Source: Eleusine coracana subsp. coracana (taxonomy: Eukaryota; Streptophyta; Magnoliopsida; Poales; Poaceae). Taken from it: a DNA stretch of 64,000 nucleotides. Positions 45,922 through 57,640 of the stretch are shown here, piece by piece. The stretch covers positions 42,421,511-42,485,510 of the forward strand of contig CM064424.1 of the NCBI GenBank assembly GCA_032690845.1, given 5' to 3'. The notes beneath the pieces are model-generated. The model worked only from the letters and a program-made list of their open reading frames with translations, had not been told where the DNA came from and did no database searches. Position numbers and translations under genes: made by a program. How positions within the stretch are numbered: the stretch's first letter is position 1; the number at the start of each line of letters is the position of its first letter.

Positions 45922-48237
45922 TTACTTCATGGTTTGTGCTTCACTAGATTCTTGTGAGACCCTCCTTTTTTGACTAGCTGAGAGCCCACCTTGGCAATAA
46001 TTAGTTGTATGGCCACTTTCATGACATTCACTACATACCATTCTCTTCTTGCTAGTGTTTCCCTCTTCAGATCCTCTAATTCTTGCTACTCTTGGCCTCC
46101 CTGGTTTCCTTCTCAATTTTGCTACAAGGTTTTCCAGTCACTTGCCAAGCCCTACAACTACATGTTTTTTCTTCTAAGTTGACTGCATACCTCACCAAGG
46201 ACACTATTATTTCAGCTTTCAAACCTCCACATGGTAATATGTCATGATTCTTGATTTCCTTGCTTCTTTCATTAAGAGCCTTGATGATGTTTGGGATAAT
46301 TCTCCCCTGCATCTTCTCCCCAATCTTTCTTCTCAAGTGAAACTTTCTAATGATCATCCTTCTAATCGTGTCACACATGTCCACAATTTGCTGACCTTTT
46401 TCCTTTGACACCCAGCTATTGAAACTTTCAGAGAGGTTGTTGTTAATGTAATCTACTTTGCAATCTTCAATGAACTTTCCTCTACTCCACATATATTGAT
46501 GATTGTCATCAACCCAAGCCATGGTAGCAGGACTCTTCTCCTCTATCTTCCCAATGTGGTAGTTGTATTTCTCAATGGTGTAGCTCTTTGCTGCTACCCA
46601 CATATGCTGAGTGAAAAAAGGCCCATTATAGTGCTTCTTCATGTTCTTCCACAAATGTCTCATGCATTCTCTATGTTCTACAGTTGGATATACTATGTCT
46701 ACAGCCCCTTCTATTCCTTTGCCTGCATCTGTGCTTATGACCAAGCCTGGAGGAGTCCTAATCACCTTCTTCAAGTTTTCAACAAACCAAGTCCAACTTT
46801 TTTTAGATTCTGCCTCAATCACCCCAAATGCCACCGAATAGAGCCAATTATGCCCATCCACTGCTACAGCTGCTGCCAACTGGCCTCGTGATCTTCCTGT
46901 CAAATGAGTGGAGTCCATGGCAATGTATGGCCTACATCCTTCAAGGAAACCATCAATGCATGGTTTGAGAGCAACAAAAAACCTCCTAAAGCACTTGTGA
47001 CCCTTCCAATCTTCTGTGTCTAGCTCAACAATACTACCAGGCATTGCTTTTAGTAGCTCAGCTTGATATGTAGGTAGCAAATCATAGCAATCATCCTATG
47101 CCCCTTGTATCCTGTCAAGTGCTTTCTCTCTACCTCTTACCACCCTATCATAAGGAACTTCAATATCATACAACTTCTTTAGGTCAACTTGTATCTGCTT
47201 TGGTTTCATTTCTGGATTGTCCAACAACATGTCCATAGCTCTGTCGGCTACCCATTTATTTGAAGCCATCGTATCACCACACTTATTGAATGAACCACAA
47301 GTATGCAATGGACCACTTGTCTTAACCTGCAACAAAAAAAATCAGAAAAGCAAGAAATTTAAGAGAAAAGCAAAAAAAAAAAGAATGAGCAAATCTTATA
47401 ACCTTGCATCCAATGTACTTCTTGCCGGTGCAAGCATAAAACTTCCATGGACAACCCTCTTCCCACCTCTTACACTTGGCCGTAAATCTTGTCCTATCTT
47501 TATTCACCCTTTTGAAACCATGATCATGTAAGATAGCCCACTGGGTAACTGCATATTGGCACTCATCTGTGTCTTGAAACACTGTTCCCACTTCAATACA
47601 TGGAGCCAAGTCAAAATCGTAACTGCTATCACTAAGCACTTCAGTTTCAGAGTACATGCCCTCATCATTAACTCCTACATGCTCCTCATCATTACCACTC
47701 TTTTTTTTTGGATACTTTTACTCTCTTCTTTGTGACTATTTTGGATGTGTCTCTCTCTATTGTGGGTAGTGCAGATTTGGATGTGTCTCTCTCTTTTGTG
47801 GGTGTGGCTGATTTGGATGTGTCTTCCTCATTTGTAGGTGTTTTGTTTCTTACTGTTGGGTGAAACCTACGTTTTATAGGAGAACCCTGCAATGGGCCTT
47901 CAAAATCATTTATTTGGGCATCGATACATACCACATCCTTCTCTATGTTCAGTTGAAATCACTCTACTAATTGTTCATCAGATTTTATCTCAACACAAGA
48001 ATCCGGTCCCTTGTCATGCCACAAAGTCAATAATTGCTTAGAACCCCACAGGTAGTACTCAACAACATAATTAACTAACTTCAATAGCCCATAGTTCATG
48101 TCAACAAATATTTGTGGCAAATTCCTTCCCCGCATGTAAGTCTTTGGACCCCCATCAGGCAAGCTCCAATAGGAGCAAACCCTAACATTCAGTTTTACTT
48201 TGATGTTAACAGACCTACAATGGTAAAATGCATGCAA
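45922..48237 (-). pseudogene. mudrA-like: MULE 1 transposase (mudrA-like), nearly complete but damaged
   Basis: In minus-strand order: an N-terminal domain (48237-47692, broken by a stop), then a MuDR DNA-binding-type domain (47657-47402; VFQDTDECQYAVTQWAILH, CPWKFYACTG). A canonical GT-AG intron spans about 47329-47400, followed by a helix-turn-helix-like segment (47328-47099) and one premature TAG at 47096-47098. The DDE core (47080-46130) keeps its likely catalytic residues D56 (MDSTHLTG), D118 (VISTDAGKG) and E218 (NNLSESFN), numbered from 47080. The SWIM zinc finger CSCRAWQVTGKPC is cut before its His by a deletion that joins it to a KLRRKPGRPR linker and a CCHC knuckle CSECHESGHTTNYC. 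Without repair it cannot make transposase. Confidence 0.85.
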
Positions 48238-48329
48238 TCAGCTATAGGCCTACGTTTGTCATCCAAATATTAATCAAGTTCAATCATAAGTATTAGGGGT
48301 AGTAGGGGACACAATGCGACAATACCTAA

Positions 48330-48860
48330 GTGGAAGCGCCCCTGGGGTTGCTTCTCTATCCAGATCCACCGCTCCTTCCTCCATCTTGCTCCAGCCCCGA
48401 CCTCTGGCTACAGCCCCAAGCCGCCGCTAGCGCCCTGGATTCACGCACGCCGCCTGCTCCCCTGGTTCCAGTCCCAGCTCGCGCGACGCCACAGCACGGC
48501 GCCGCCTTCAGCTTCAGTCGCGGTTCCTTGGGCCTCCCGCGCTCCTGCCCGGCCCCCTGCGCGCTGCTGCTCCCGGCCCCTCCCGTGCTCCCGCTCCTGG
48601 CCCCTGCGCGGCGCGACGACGCCCGCGCTCCTGCACGCGGGCGCTGGTCCCGGCCCCAACGCGGCGCAACGACACAGGCTGGTGCTGCTCCTACCGCTCG
48701 CCTCCCGCGCGCCTCCCGCGTTCCTGTCGCGCGCCGTCGCTGAATGGCCTAGGGTTAGGGTTGCAGCAGAATAGAACACGAGAGAGAGAGAACCAGGGAG
48801 ACAAGGCAACGGTGAACCAGGAGAGAAAGGCAAGGGCACTTCGGTCCTTTGTCCCAGCGC
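48330..48860 (-). other. GC-rich 5' region of MULE 1
   Basis: Strongly GC-rich block between the transposase start and the right inverted repeat. Open frames exist on both strands (plus 48330-48743; minus 48863-48441) but consist of Pro/Ala/Arg-rich, low-complexity sequence without domains. It is either the promoter and leader of the transposase or captured host sequence. Confidence 0.5.
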
Positions 48861-49060
48861 CATTTCATTTTTTCTTTTTTTTTATTACACTAATTTGAAA
48901 TGGACTGACGGTGTTATAGAATGATGGTAAACGGCATGTTCGAATGAAAAGAATTATGGCTAAATCACAAAATCTCAATTTTTATGGCTATTTCACCATT
49001 AGACTTGAAATCCATGGCTAAAACGCTATTGTCCCAATGTGCTATTGTCCCAATGTATAA

Positions 49061-50215
49061 TAGGTAGTGTTTGAATACCTCTAAGTACTGAGTTAGGACT
49101 CTCAGACCAATTAGTGGAAACAATGATGATAATAATGATGGTTATACTGAGTCTGGTTAAGATGGAGGTAATGGTAATGGTTATGAAAATAGTACAATGT
49201 CAGAGGAGTCCAAAAAAATTTGTTTTTAATTATCTGTGGATTTACAAGTGAGAATGCAATTTTTGGAATTTCTTTAATAACACAGGAAATGGACAAATGG
49301 CTCTGGGCTAATAGATCTGGGCCGCACGGCAGCCCATACAGCCGCGTACGTAGCGGATCTGGGCCGAGTCCGACCAGAGCCGGACGCACCGTGTGCGCGT
49401 GCAGGTGCATGCACGCCGGCAAGACCTCAGCGGCCAGACAGAACCGCTGCAAGGTCGCCATACACGTGGAAAGGGATCAGCAGGACCCAGGTGAGGCGCT
49501 GGGCTACGTCTCAGTAGGAAGAACTCACCAGAGCTCGGTCGACGACGGTGGGGGCCCTGGGTGGCAGCGAACGACGGTGGGGATGGATGTTCCGGCGGCG
49601 GCGATGCACGGACTGAGGTCAGGGTGAGCCTAAAGGGTGCGTGCAGTGTGTGAGTCTGTGCATGCGCGCGGAATCGATGCAGGGTTCACTAGAGCGGCCT
49701 GACATGGCGAAACGGCGGCATCGGAGGCGGAGAAGAAGGCGTGGATTCACAGGAAGGGAGTAGCAGTTTCACAGGAAGGGAGTAGCAGTTTCACAGGAAG
49801 GTAGAAGGAGAGGAGGCGCAGTGGATGGGCTGCATCGCGATTTGTGAGGCAAGAACGCAGGAGGAGCAGTGAAGCGGCCGGGTGCTGGAGCTCGCTCGGG
49901 CGGCAATGGTGGGCGGTCTGCGCGCTAGAGCAGAAGGAAGAGGGAGAAGGGGGTGGGCTTGCGACTGGGTGCAACAAGCGCAAGGCAGGTGGTGCATCTC
50001 CGACGCCAGCTTCGCCGATGGCGCCCAACTGCTTGAGCTTCTTCTACTTCCTCAGCTAGGCCACTGCGATGATGGACAGTGCCTCGTATCCGTGTCATGG
50101 TCCCGCCATTGCTGCTGGGTCTCCATTGCGGTGGCGGGCTGGTGGCGAGTGCCCCCGACGTGCGGCAGGACGTTGCGTGTGCATGGACTCTATGGCAGGT
50201 AGCACGGCAAGTGCA
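49061..50215. other. Unassigned region, GC-rich from about 49300
   Basis: The first 230 bp are AT-rich. From 49300 to 50210 the sequence is GC-rich with several overlapping open frames on both strands, none with a recognisable domain. A 22-bp direct repeat (CACAGGAAGGGAGTAGCAGT plus TT) occurs 2.7 times at 49747-49801. It could be an old first exon or promoter of a lost gene; I cannot support a function. Confidence 0.4.
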
Positions 50216-50510
50216 GAGAAAAAAAATTCAGCGAAATTTTACCCAAATATCCGAAATATCGTATTTATCGGTGAGGTCCGATATAATTTTTATCGCCGAA
50301 ATTTTATCATTGACTATATTTATTCAACGAAAACTATGTTTATTATACATGTAACTATGATAGTTTATAGATTTAAAACTATTTCTTCTTAAATCATAAA
50401 AAAAATTTTAAAATATAATTTATTTTATTCACCAAAATTACCGATATTTCTAAAATATCGTATTATCGGTGACCGCCGATATTTTTTTTGTACCAAAATT
50501 TTTTCCCTTG
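50216..50510. mobile_element. Possible MITE with ATATCG-rich ends
   Basis: AT-rich segment whose two ends carry AAATATCGTATT(T)ATCGGTGA and CCGATAT motifs and A/T-run termini in inverted arrangement. It is flanked by GC-rich sequence. The phrase GTGCCCCCGA(C/T)GTGCGGC stands on each side (50150-50168 and 50516-50533). No exact terminal duplication could be fixed. Confidence 0.4.
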
Positions 50511-50729
50511 GGTAAGTGCCCCCGATGTGCGGCTTGGGCTTGCCTGCAAGCCCTGCCACGCCGAGCTCCTGAGCTATGGTGAGGTGGTGACCGACGAAGG
50601 GATAATTCTGATATGTTGGTCCATGTTTATTTTTTTTTATTTTGAGCAGTGTACTAAAGTTATATCTTGTATTTTAAGTTCATCTATTCAGTATTATAGG
50701 CAACAACTATTGGAGCTGCACTAGTGTTA

Positions 50730-51610
50730 TATCATCTTACCGTCAAAATAGCTAGGCTTGACGTTGACAAGTCATCTCATCAAACAGCAGCACAGTTATC
50801 CTTGAACGTTGTTGACTCTATCACTTCAGCGAGCATAAAACAGCCTCGAAACAATCAGGAATCCACCTGGAAGCAAGTTCAATCGTTTCAGCTACAATTG
50901 TATCCTATGTTCTTCAGTCTACTTAAACCGTTTTTGAGCATTCAGCCAACCATTACTCATGCCTTGTGACCAGTTACAAGAACAACTCCCAATGCCTACC
51001 ATTTCAAGCAGCTATAACACCGAATGATCAAGTTCACTCCATCATCTATCATTATCTTTCCTTTGCACTTTCTTGTCATGGGCTAATTTTGTTTCCGTAG
51101 CTTCTCATTGTATCATGTTATATAGAAGTAAAAACAATATGTAAGATGGAATTAACATCCACATGGACCATTCACCAACCAGTATGGTAGTACATATTTA
51201 GCATGGAAGTTTTCTCACTAACTTGCCAACAAAGAGAGAATTGTTTCCCTCACCAATAATAGGCATCCTGTACCATCAGGATCTTGAATTTCTGTAAGCA
51301 GCCGATGCGGCATTACACTTGCATCAACATATGTAAAAACTCTATAAAGCCATGGACCATTATTTTGCTACAATGTAACATGTATTAAAATGAATAAAAC
51401 ATCATATGTAAAAAGAAAAACGCAAAATAGCTGTGACAACGCTCGAGTCTCTAGTTGATTTAGTTAGAACTATAATTTATTTTTTAAAATTAGATCTCTT
51501 ACTTTGTGACTTTCAAATAATGGTGTAGTTAAAACATAGCTCATATACGTCAATGAAAAACACTAGAACCTTTTATAATTTTATGTTTTAATTTGAACAA
51601 TATATATCAA
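50730..51610. repeat. Copy 0 of the oxidoreductase upstream region
   Basis: Homologous to 55080-55600 and 61115-61740: shared stretches include CAGCCTCG(G/A)AAC, TTCAGTCTA, CACTCCA(C/T)CATC and ACCAGTAT(G/A)GTAGTA. No exon 1 is recognised to its left, so only flanking DNA of this array member survives. The short open frame 50724-50969 is not a gene. Confidence 0.75.
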
Positions 51611-51830
51611 AATTTAGATGATTTCCTGTTATCTCGAATCAATAAAATCATAGATACGACAGGTAGCGAGCTGCTATCATTACTCGACTGTTTCTTAGGC
51701 TACCACCAGATCTGGTTAAGAAAAGAAGATGAGGAGAAAACAAGTTTTATCACACCCTTTTGCACCTACTACTTCGTAAGAATGCCCGAGGGGCTAAAAA
51801 ATTGTTTTATCACACCCTTTTCTCACTAAG
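51606..51830 (+). pseudogene. Ty3/gypsy reverse transcriptase fragment
   Basis: About 70 residues with INKIIDTTGSELLSLLDCFL, GYHQIWLRKEDEEKTSFITP and YYFVRMPEGLKNCFIT. This is the RT core segment around FLDAYSGYHQI with F-to-L and P-F-G-L changes. It is an isolated scrap between two direct repeats. Confidence 0.8.
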
Positions 51831-52240
51831 TTCCCAACAAAGAGAGAATTGTTTCCCTCACCAACAATAGACATCTTGTAATCAGGATCTTGAATTTCTG
51901 TAAGCAGCCGATGCGGCATTACACTTGTATCAACATATGTAAAAACTTTTTAAAGCCATGGACAATTATTTTGCTACAATGTAGTATGTAATTAAATTTA
52001 ATAAAATCATCATATGTAAAAAGAAAAACATAAAATAGCTGTAACTCGTGAGTCATCAGTTGATTTAGTTAGAACTATAATTGATTTGTGTAAATTAGAT
52101 TTATTCCTTTGTGATTTTCAAATAATGGTGTAATAAAAATGTAACTGATATACGTCAATGAAAAACACTAGAACCGTTTTTTATTTTATGTTTTAATTTG
52201 AACCACATATATCAAAATTGGATGGCTCAAAACTCTGTTG
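51806..52240. repeat. Second direct copy of the 51204-51610 segment
   Basis: Matches 51204-51610 over about 400 bp in the same orientation (TTTCTCACTAA, CCAACAAAGAGAGAATTG, CAGCCGATGCGGCATTACAC, AATGAAAAACACTAGAACC). The two copies flank the reverse transcriptase fragment. Confidence 0.85.
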
Positions 52241-52249
52241 TAAGACCCT

Positions 52250-52688
52250 AGAAAAAATAAGGTGATGTATTGATGGTGCCAAAAGTGAGATTTTGACTAC
52301 TGTTTTCTCCATCTGTACAAACTTAGGCGCACCGTCTTTGGAGTACAGATACTAAAAACGCAATGATATGGAAAAAAAAATGGGATGCTAGCGGTGGTAT
52401 GCCGGCTGGTTGTCTGGTTGAGATGTCGCGTTCCCTTGTATTCAGTTGAAGCTGTGTGAATAAGGTGTGGCCGTGCGGGTTCCGTTCCATTCAAGACTGA
52501 ACAACAAAGGAAACTGTGGCACACACATAAATTTCTTTAACATAAGAAACTTGAAGAACAAAGAGTATTGAGAAACTTAAAAAACAGAGAAAAAAAAACT
52601 CTTGATATTGCTCACCCTGTTATGTATTACTGTGTACGCACGGCCTATCTGCAAGTCTCTGCTACTAAATACTGACACGATCGAAAGA
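52250..52688 (-). other. 3' flank/3' UTR of the oxidoreductase gene
   Basis: AT-rich non-coding sequence directly downstream (minus strand) of the stop codon at 52689-52691. I see no clear polyadenylation signal or other gene. Confidence 0.5.
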
Positions 52689-54680
52689 TCAGCCTTCCAT
52701 CTCGACGATGATCTTGCCTGTGGCATGGCCACCAACGCTCCTGTCCCACGCGTCGCTCGCCCGGCTCAACGGGAACCTCGAGTCCACCACCGTCTTGAGC
52801 TTCCCCTCCTCCAGCAACCCAACCAAGAACTCGAGGTCCGCCTTGTTGGGCCATAGCAGCAGCGGCACCAGCCTCTTCCTAGCGAACGTCAGCCGATGCA
52901 CGACGCTCATGAGCACGGTCGATACGTTCGCCGTGATATCCACAACCTTCCCAGTGCCGTTCAGCACGGGCTTGAACGTCGACCAGCCGATCCCCACCGC
53001 GCAGTGGACCACGCCGTCGTACTTCTTCCCCGACGGGCTGCGCAGGCCGGCACCCTCGGGCGTCTTGTAGTCGAGCACCTCGTCGGCGCCCAGGACCCGC
53101 ACCAGCTCCGCGTTGCGTGCGCCGCAGGTGGCCGTCACGTGCAGGCCCGCCGCCTTTGCGAGCTGCGCGGCGTAGTGGCCCACGCCGCCGGACGCGGCGG
53201 TGATCAGCACGTTCAGGGGCTTGCTGTTGTTGCCGTCGAACTTGGCGCCGATGGCCCTCAGCGACTGGAACGCCGTGCCGGCTGCGATGGGCAGACCGGC
53301 GCCTTCGGCCGCGGAGACCCCGGGAGGCCTCTTGACGGTCAGTTTTACTGATGACACCGCGTACTCGGCGAGTCCACCTCCGTACTGTTACAGAAAAAAC
53401 AGAGTGTTCTTGAAGAACGCAGAGGCATCATATATAACTAATTTGTCTTAGAATGAAAATTCAGTTCTGCCAAGCCTAAAAGACATCAGCGGTGATAGTA
53501 TATTTTGTTGTGTGGAAAGTGAAACCAAAGTGTGCTTACAAATGCGTTCAGCATGGCAACGACTTTATCTCCAGGTTTGAATCCATCCACTCCAGGACCA
53601 ACTGAAACTACCACTCCTGCCACGTCTGTCACTGCAGAAGACCAAGGAATTGCCACACGTCATATATTGATAGCGTGAACTAATCACTGTGCATATTTGA
53701 GCTGCTAGTTGCAGTCAGACGAAACCTATGACGCAAAATGTCTCAATATTTCTGCTTGTCCAAAAGGTACATGATGGGCCATAATGAGGAATGATCAAAT
53801 GAAGATTACTACCTGGGATATATGGCAGCCTAAGAGGCAACAGAGGCCGTAGCATCCCTTTCTGCATCTTCCAGTCAACCGGATTGATGCTTGCAGCCTC
53901 CAACTTCAACAATAGCTCATTCTTCTTCGGCGAGGGAACAGGAACTTCCACATGCTGTAGTACAGTATTGCGGAATTGGTTAGCTAGTTTTTTTTTTCAA
54001 CAAAAGAATGTTATTGACTACATTACAAATTGTACGCCTAGTTTGTTTTCAGTACCATGCATGGTCGAGTTTTGTTGACTCTGTTGTTATGTACCAAGCT
54101 AGCTACCAACCATTCCAAAGAAAGGAAATATGTGAAAAGTATGTAGCAAGAAAGCCCAGTTGACTCTTGGACCACACGTATAATCCAATAAATTAAGTTA
54201 TCGTGTCTAAATCAGGGGTTACTTACTTGTGGCTAAATCTCTTTCCAAATATATGAACCATATAATATAATTGTGATACTGAAATAATGTTCAAGCCTTT
54301 GCGGTTGTGACTAATCTTTGAGAATGAAACGATCTGACAACTTGTTCGACAATCATTACAGTCCCAGACAAGAAAACACCGACCTTGTATATGCCATGCC
54401 ACAGCCTGACAGCCACTTTCCCCTTCTAGTACAAATCAACAAATTGGCAAAATCTAATGTAGTAATCATGTCTACTAATCAGCAATCATTCCACAAACAA
54501 CTAGTATTCGCTAATCAACTAATCTGATCATTCACAATCAAGCTTCGTCTGATTCAACCGAAATGGTATAACACAAAAACAAACAATGGAGAATCGGCGG
54601 CGCGGCGTTACCTTGAGGCCCGCGGCGCCTCCGCCATAGGCGTCGTACTGCACGGCCTGCATCCTCGCGGGGGGTTCCAT
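52689..54680 (-). CDS. ceQORH: NADPH-dependent quinone oxidoreductase, chloroplast-envelope (ceQORH) type, 4 exons
   Basis: Zinc-free medium-chain dehydrogenase/reductase. Arabidopsis ceQORH (At4g13010) is a chloroplast inner-envelope protein without a cleaved transit peptide that reduces reactive carbonyls or quinone-like substrates with NADPH (family knowledge). Minus-strand exons are 54612-54680, 53813-53954, 53540-53631 and 52689-53384. All three introns are GT-AG and phases join to 332 codons, close to the family's roughly 329. The start is the ATG at 54678-54680; a second ATG lies six codons later. Seen: MQAVQYDAYGGGAAGL at the N terminus, the groove region ASINPVDWKMQKG, GVDGFKPGDKVV, the dinucleotide-binding AASGGVGHYAAQLAK (SGGVG at about 166-170), ADEVLDYKTPEG and C-terminal GGHATGKIIVEMEG. 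No stop or frameshift is seen, so it is probably functional. It sits in a decayed tandem array. Confidence 0.92.
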
Positions 54681-55600
54681 CGTCGACGCTCCACGGTGCC
54701 CTGGTGGCTATCGGGGAGGAGTGAAGATCAGCCGGTTGGCGGCGGCACCAGCAGAGATCGTCGTGAGTAGCGTGCGTGGCCTTGTCGATTAGCAGGCTAC
54801 CTCCACGGGGAAACACGAGAGCGTAGGGCCGGTTAAAGCTGGCTGCGTCAGCGTCCTTGGGTATACAAATATGAAATATTAACTTTATCTTGCAACCAAC
54901 GCCTCTGGCAAGGAGTCGCTATAAACATTGTTGAAGGGGAATAATTCTTTAGTGGAAATTACATGGAAACTGCCATAGCGAAGTGATCGGCCGGGGTAGA
55001 AAAATACTACTAAATACCAATGCAAACTTTCAGACCCGCAGGATGCCGTCGCAAAGTTTTAGGGTGCTCGATCATCCTCATCCCAACGTCCATATGGATC
55101 GGTTTGATGTCGACAAACTGTCTCATCCAACATCAAAGTCGCAGGCTTTGTCCTAACAGCAACCACAATGCAGCCTCGGAACGATGGCCAATCCATCTTG
55201 AAGCAGACGCGGACGTTTTCACTACAATGCTATCCCCACATCTTCAGTCTAATTAAAATATTTTTTAGGCTTCGGCCAACTATCACTCTTATGGCTGACA
55301 TGATACGACGAGAACAAGTCTTGATGTCTCCCTTTCCGAGCAGCTTTAGCAACGAAAGATCAAAATCACTCCACCATCCATCGCCGTTATTTTCCTTAAA
55401 ACTTTCTTTTTATGGCTTTCCATTGCACTATGTTATATATACGTGACTGTGTGAGTTGGTGAGTTAACTTTCATACATGGGTTAAATTCATCAACCAGTA
55501 TAGTAGTAAATATTTAGCATTCAAGTTTTCTCATTAACTTCTAAACAAAATAGACAATTGTTTCTATTAAAATTTTTTGTATATCTATCACGCGGGTCTC
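54681..55600 (-). promoter_or_regulatory. Upstream region (copy 1) of the oxidoreductase gene
   Basis: 5' flank of the intact gene on the minus strand. It aligns with 57845-58300 and then 61115-61740 (copy 2) and partly with 50730-51610 (copy 0). Conserved bases close to the start codon suggest the leader; a TATA box could not be chosen with confidence. The open frame 54538-54816 on the minus strand is exon 1 extended through flanking sequence, and 55020-55446 is non-coding. Confidence 0.55.
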
Positions 55601-55888
55601 TCTAGCATGGGCTATACATATGTAACTCTTGATCATAATCAAATGACAAATTGATTCTGCATGACAACCCTTCTCAATTACGAGACTTTTCTAGGTCTCT
55701 CTCACCTCCTCACAGAACGAGAGGCCCTGCTGCAGCCCCCCTCGTCTTTGGCCTAGCATACCATTTGTTCGAAAACTATTACAGTCCTAAACAAAAAATA
55801 CTCTCAGCTTGTAGATTCATAGATCACCTGGCTCCAAGTTGCAGCACAAGCAGGGTATGTGCCTGACAGCCATTTACCCCTTCTAGTA
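55601..55888 (-). pseudogene. Copy 2 intron 1 remnant (left part)
   Basis: From about 55755 to 55888 the sequence matches 54345-54435 inside intron 1 of the intact gene (TTGTTCGA, ATTACAGTCC, GCCTGACAGCCA, CCCCTTCTAGTA). Exons 2-4 of this copy are missing; below 55755 the sequence is upstream DNA of copy 1. Confidence 0.65.
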
Positions 55889-57640
55889 GGGGCCAATTGA
55901 ATTCTTGCCACCCTTAAGGGGTGGCATCTTTAAAATAAGCATCTTAACCAGTACAACTTAAAAATGACACACATGAGTATGTTTTACTCCTCCCCCGGGC
56001 CACATTCTGATTTTCCTCCTAATTTCTTTTTTTCTTCAATGCAAAACAAAAAACTGAACTACCAATTTTGCCCCTGTGCCTTCTTTCCTCTCCACGACCC
56101 ATTCCAATCCAGCGATAGCTGACAGAGTCGAACTAAAAAAAGAAACGGAACGACCCGAGGTTAGGGTTCCATCGGGCGGACCTCCTTCGGCGGCGGGGCG
56201 GGCGGGTGGACCTTCGGCGGCGGCGGGGCGGGCAGACCTTCGGCGGTGGCGGAGCGGGCGGGCCAGCTGCTCCAGGTGGGCACAACAGACCTCCTCTCGG
56301 CGTGCGGGCGGCTGCTCTCGGCAGCAGCTGCTCCAGGTTGCGAGATTGGTTCAGGCCTACGATGACGGCCAGCTGCTGCGCTCGTTGGTGCAGGAGGGCG
56401 GGTTCAAGCGGGCAGCGGTTCAGGCGGGCTGCTGGGTGACCGCCATGGCGACCATAGGTAGCAGCGGGGACAGCGACGGTACCCAGCACGTTGGAATATT
56501 AATGGAGGAAGCCGGAAATAATCATAGCTTTGCATTTGGGTGAGGTCTTAGCCATTAGTTTTTTCTTTGTTTAGGACTAATTTTGCATCCTAAATATGTT
56601 CCTCATTATCTATTGGAATGCCTTAGAACCAGAGATTAGCATCAGTTTTAGAGTCCCCAGTTATATTTCATATGTTGATCATAGTAGAACAACTGAAATT
56701 GAGGCTAACGATCATATTGTTGAACTGAAGGATGTTAATGGCTACTCTATGACTCATTTATTAGCTGATCTAGCAATGAAAACTAAGTGGGGGACATGTC
56801 AAGAACCTTCATTTTGGTATTGGGACACCGAAAAAAGGGACTAGCATGTGTGTAGATAGATGATGATTTGAAGTTGGCATTTCAGAAATTTATGACTCAT
56901 AAAATAGTTACTTTGTGGTAGAGCTTATTATTAAACCTGCTTACAAGAGTAGCATGACATTGGAGTATAAAATAGAAAAGTTGCCGGTTAGGAGAAATCC
57001 AAATTTACCATCAGAACCAAGTAGTCCAGCCGCAAGTGATGAAGAAAGTTCTGAGGATATTGATGAAAATGTGGATCCTTCTTGGATGGAGGATGAAGAT
57101 ATCTTCATGGATGACCAACAGGTGTTTGTGTCACTAGGGTTGAGGGCTGAGGATGAGGCAGCTAGACTGAATTCGAATCGGGATGGTTTGTCCAATGTTG
57201 GAAACATTCTGCCAACAATAATAAAACAACTAAAAGCCAAAACAAGAGGATTGAGCCAAATGAAGATTTCTAAACAAGGCAATATTGCTGAAGTGTTTGG
57301 TTTCCATTATGACATGACACCGTGGAGCCATACTATGTATTTGGACAATCAAACTTGTAGTTGTGGCGAGTGGCAAATGACTGGAAAGCCATGTACTCAT
57401 ACGTTGGCTTTTATTCAGATGTTTCCAGAAGTTGACATGGCTGCTTATGTCTATGAGTACTATAGTGTAGAGAGGTTTAAGGTAGCATATAGTGCCTCAA
57501 TTCCACTTATGACGGATAAGTCACAATGGCCTCAAGTGGACATGGGTTTTAAGCTGCATCCACTTCCATTGAGAAAAAGTGCTGGAAGACAGAGAAAGAA
57601 TAGGTTCAAAGCTAGCCATGAACCGAATTGGATTCTTGTA
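55889..57640 (+). mobile_element. MULE 2: deletion derivative inside intron 1 of oxidoreductase copy 2
   Basis: Starts GGGGCCAATTGAATTC directly after the intron phrase CTTCTAGTA and stops where the intron resumes (ACTAATCAACAATCATTCC, matching 54472). It has a GC-rich 5' part (56150-56470) and then a truncated mudrA-type gene. The right terminal repeat has been lost, so no target duplication can be checked. Confidence 0.6.

Larger units (their letters stand above)
45126..49051 (-). mobile_element. MULE 1 with 98-bp terminal inverted repeats and mudrA-type gene
   Basis: Left end GGGGCAATTACGTTTTAG (45126-45223) is the inverted match of 48938-49035 over about 98 bp. A 9-bp duplication AATGTGTAA (45117-45125) versus AATGTATAA (49052-49060) is present if a 16-bp tandem duplication at the right end (49036-49051) is counted in. 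The transposase gene is on the minus strand. These are the hallmarks of Mutator-like elements. Confidence 0.9.

Noticed and set aside
48330..48743. 137-codon GC-rich frame as a gene
   Set aside because: Pro/Ala/Arg-rich low-complexity translation with an equally long frame on the other strand. It is explained by GC-rich MULE leader sequence.
52689..53357. Oxidoreductase as a single-exon truncated gene starting at the Met in exon 4
   Set aside because: Upstream exons with canonical splice sites and matching phases restore the full family length, so the internal Met is not the start.
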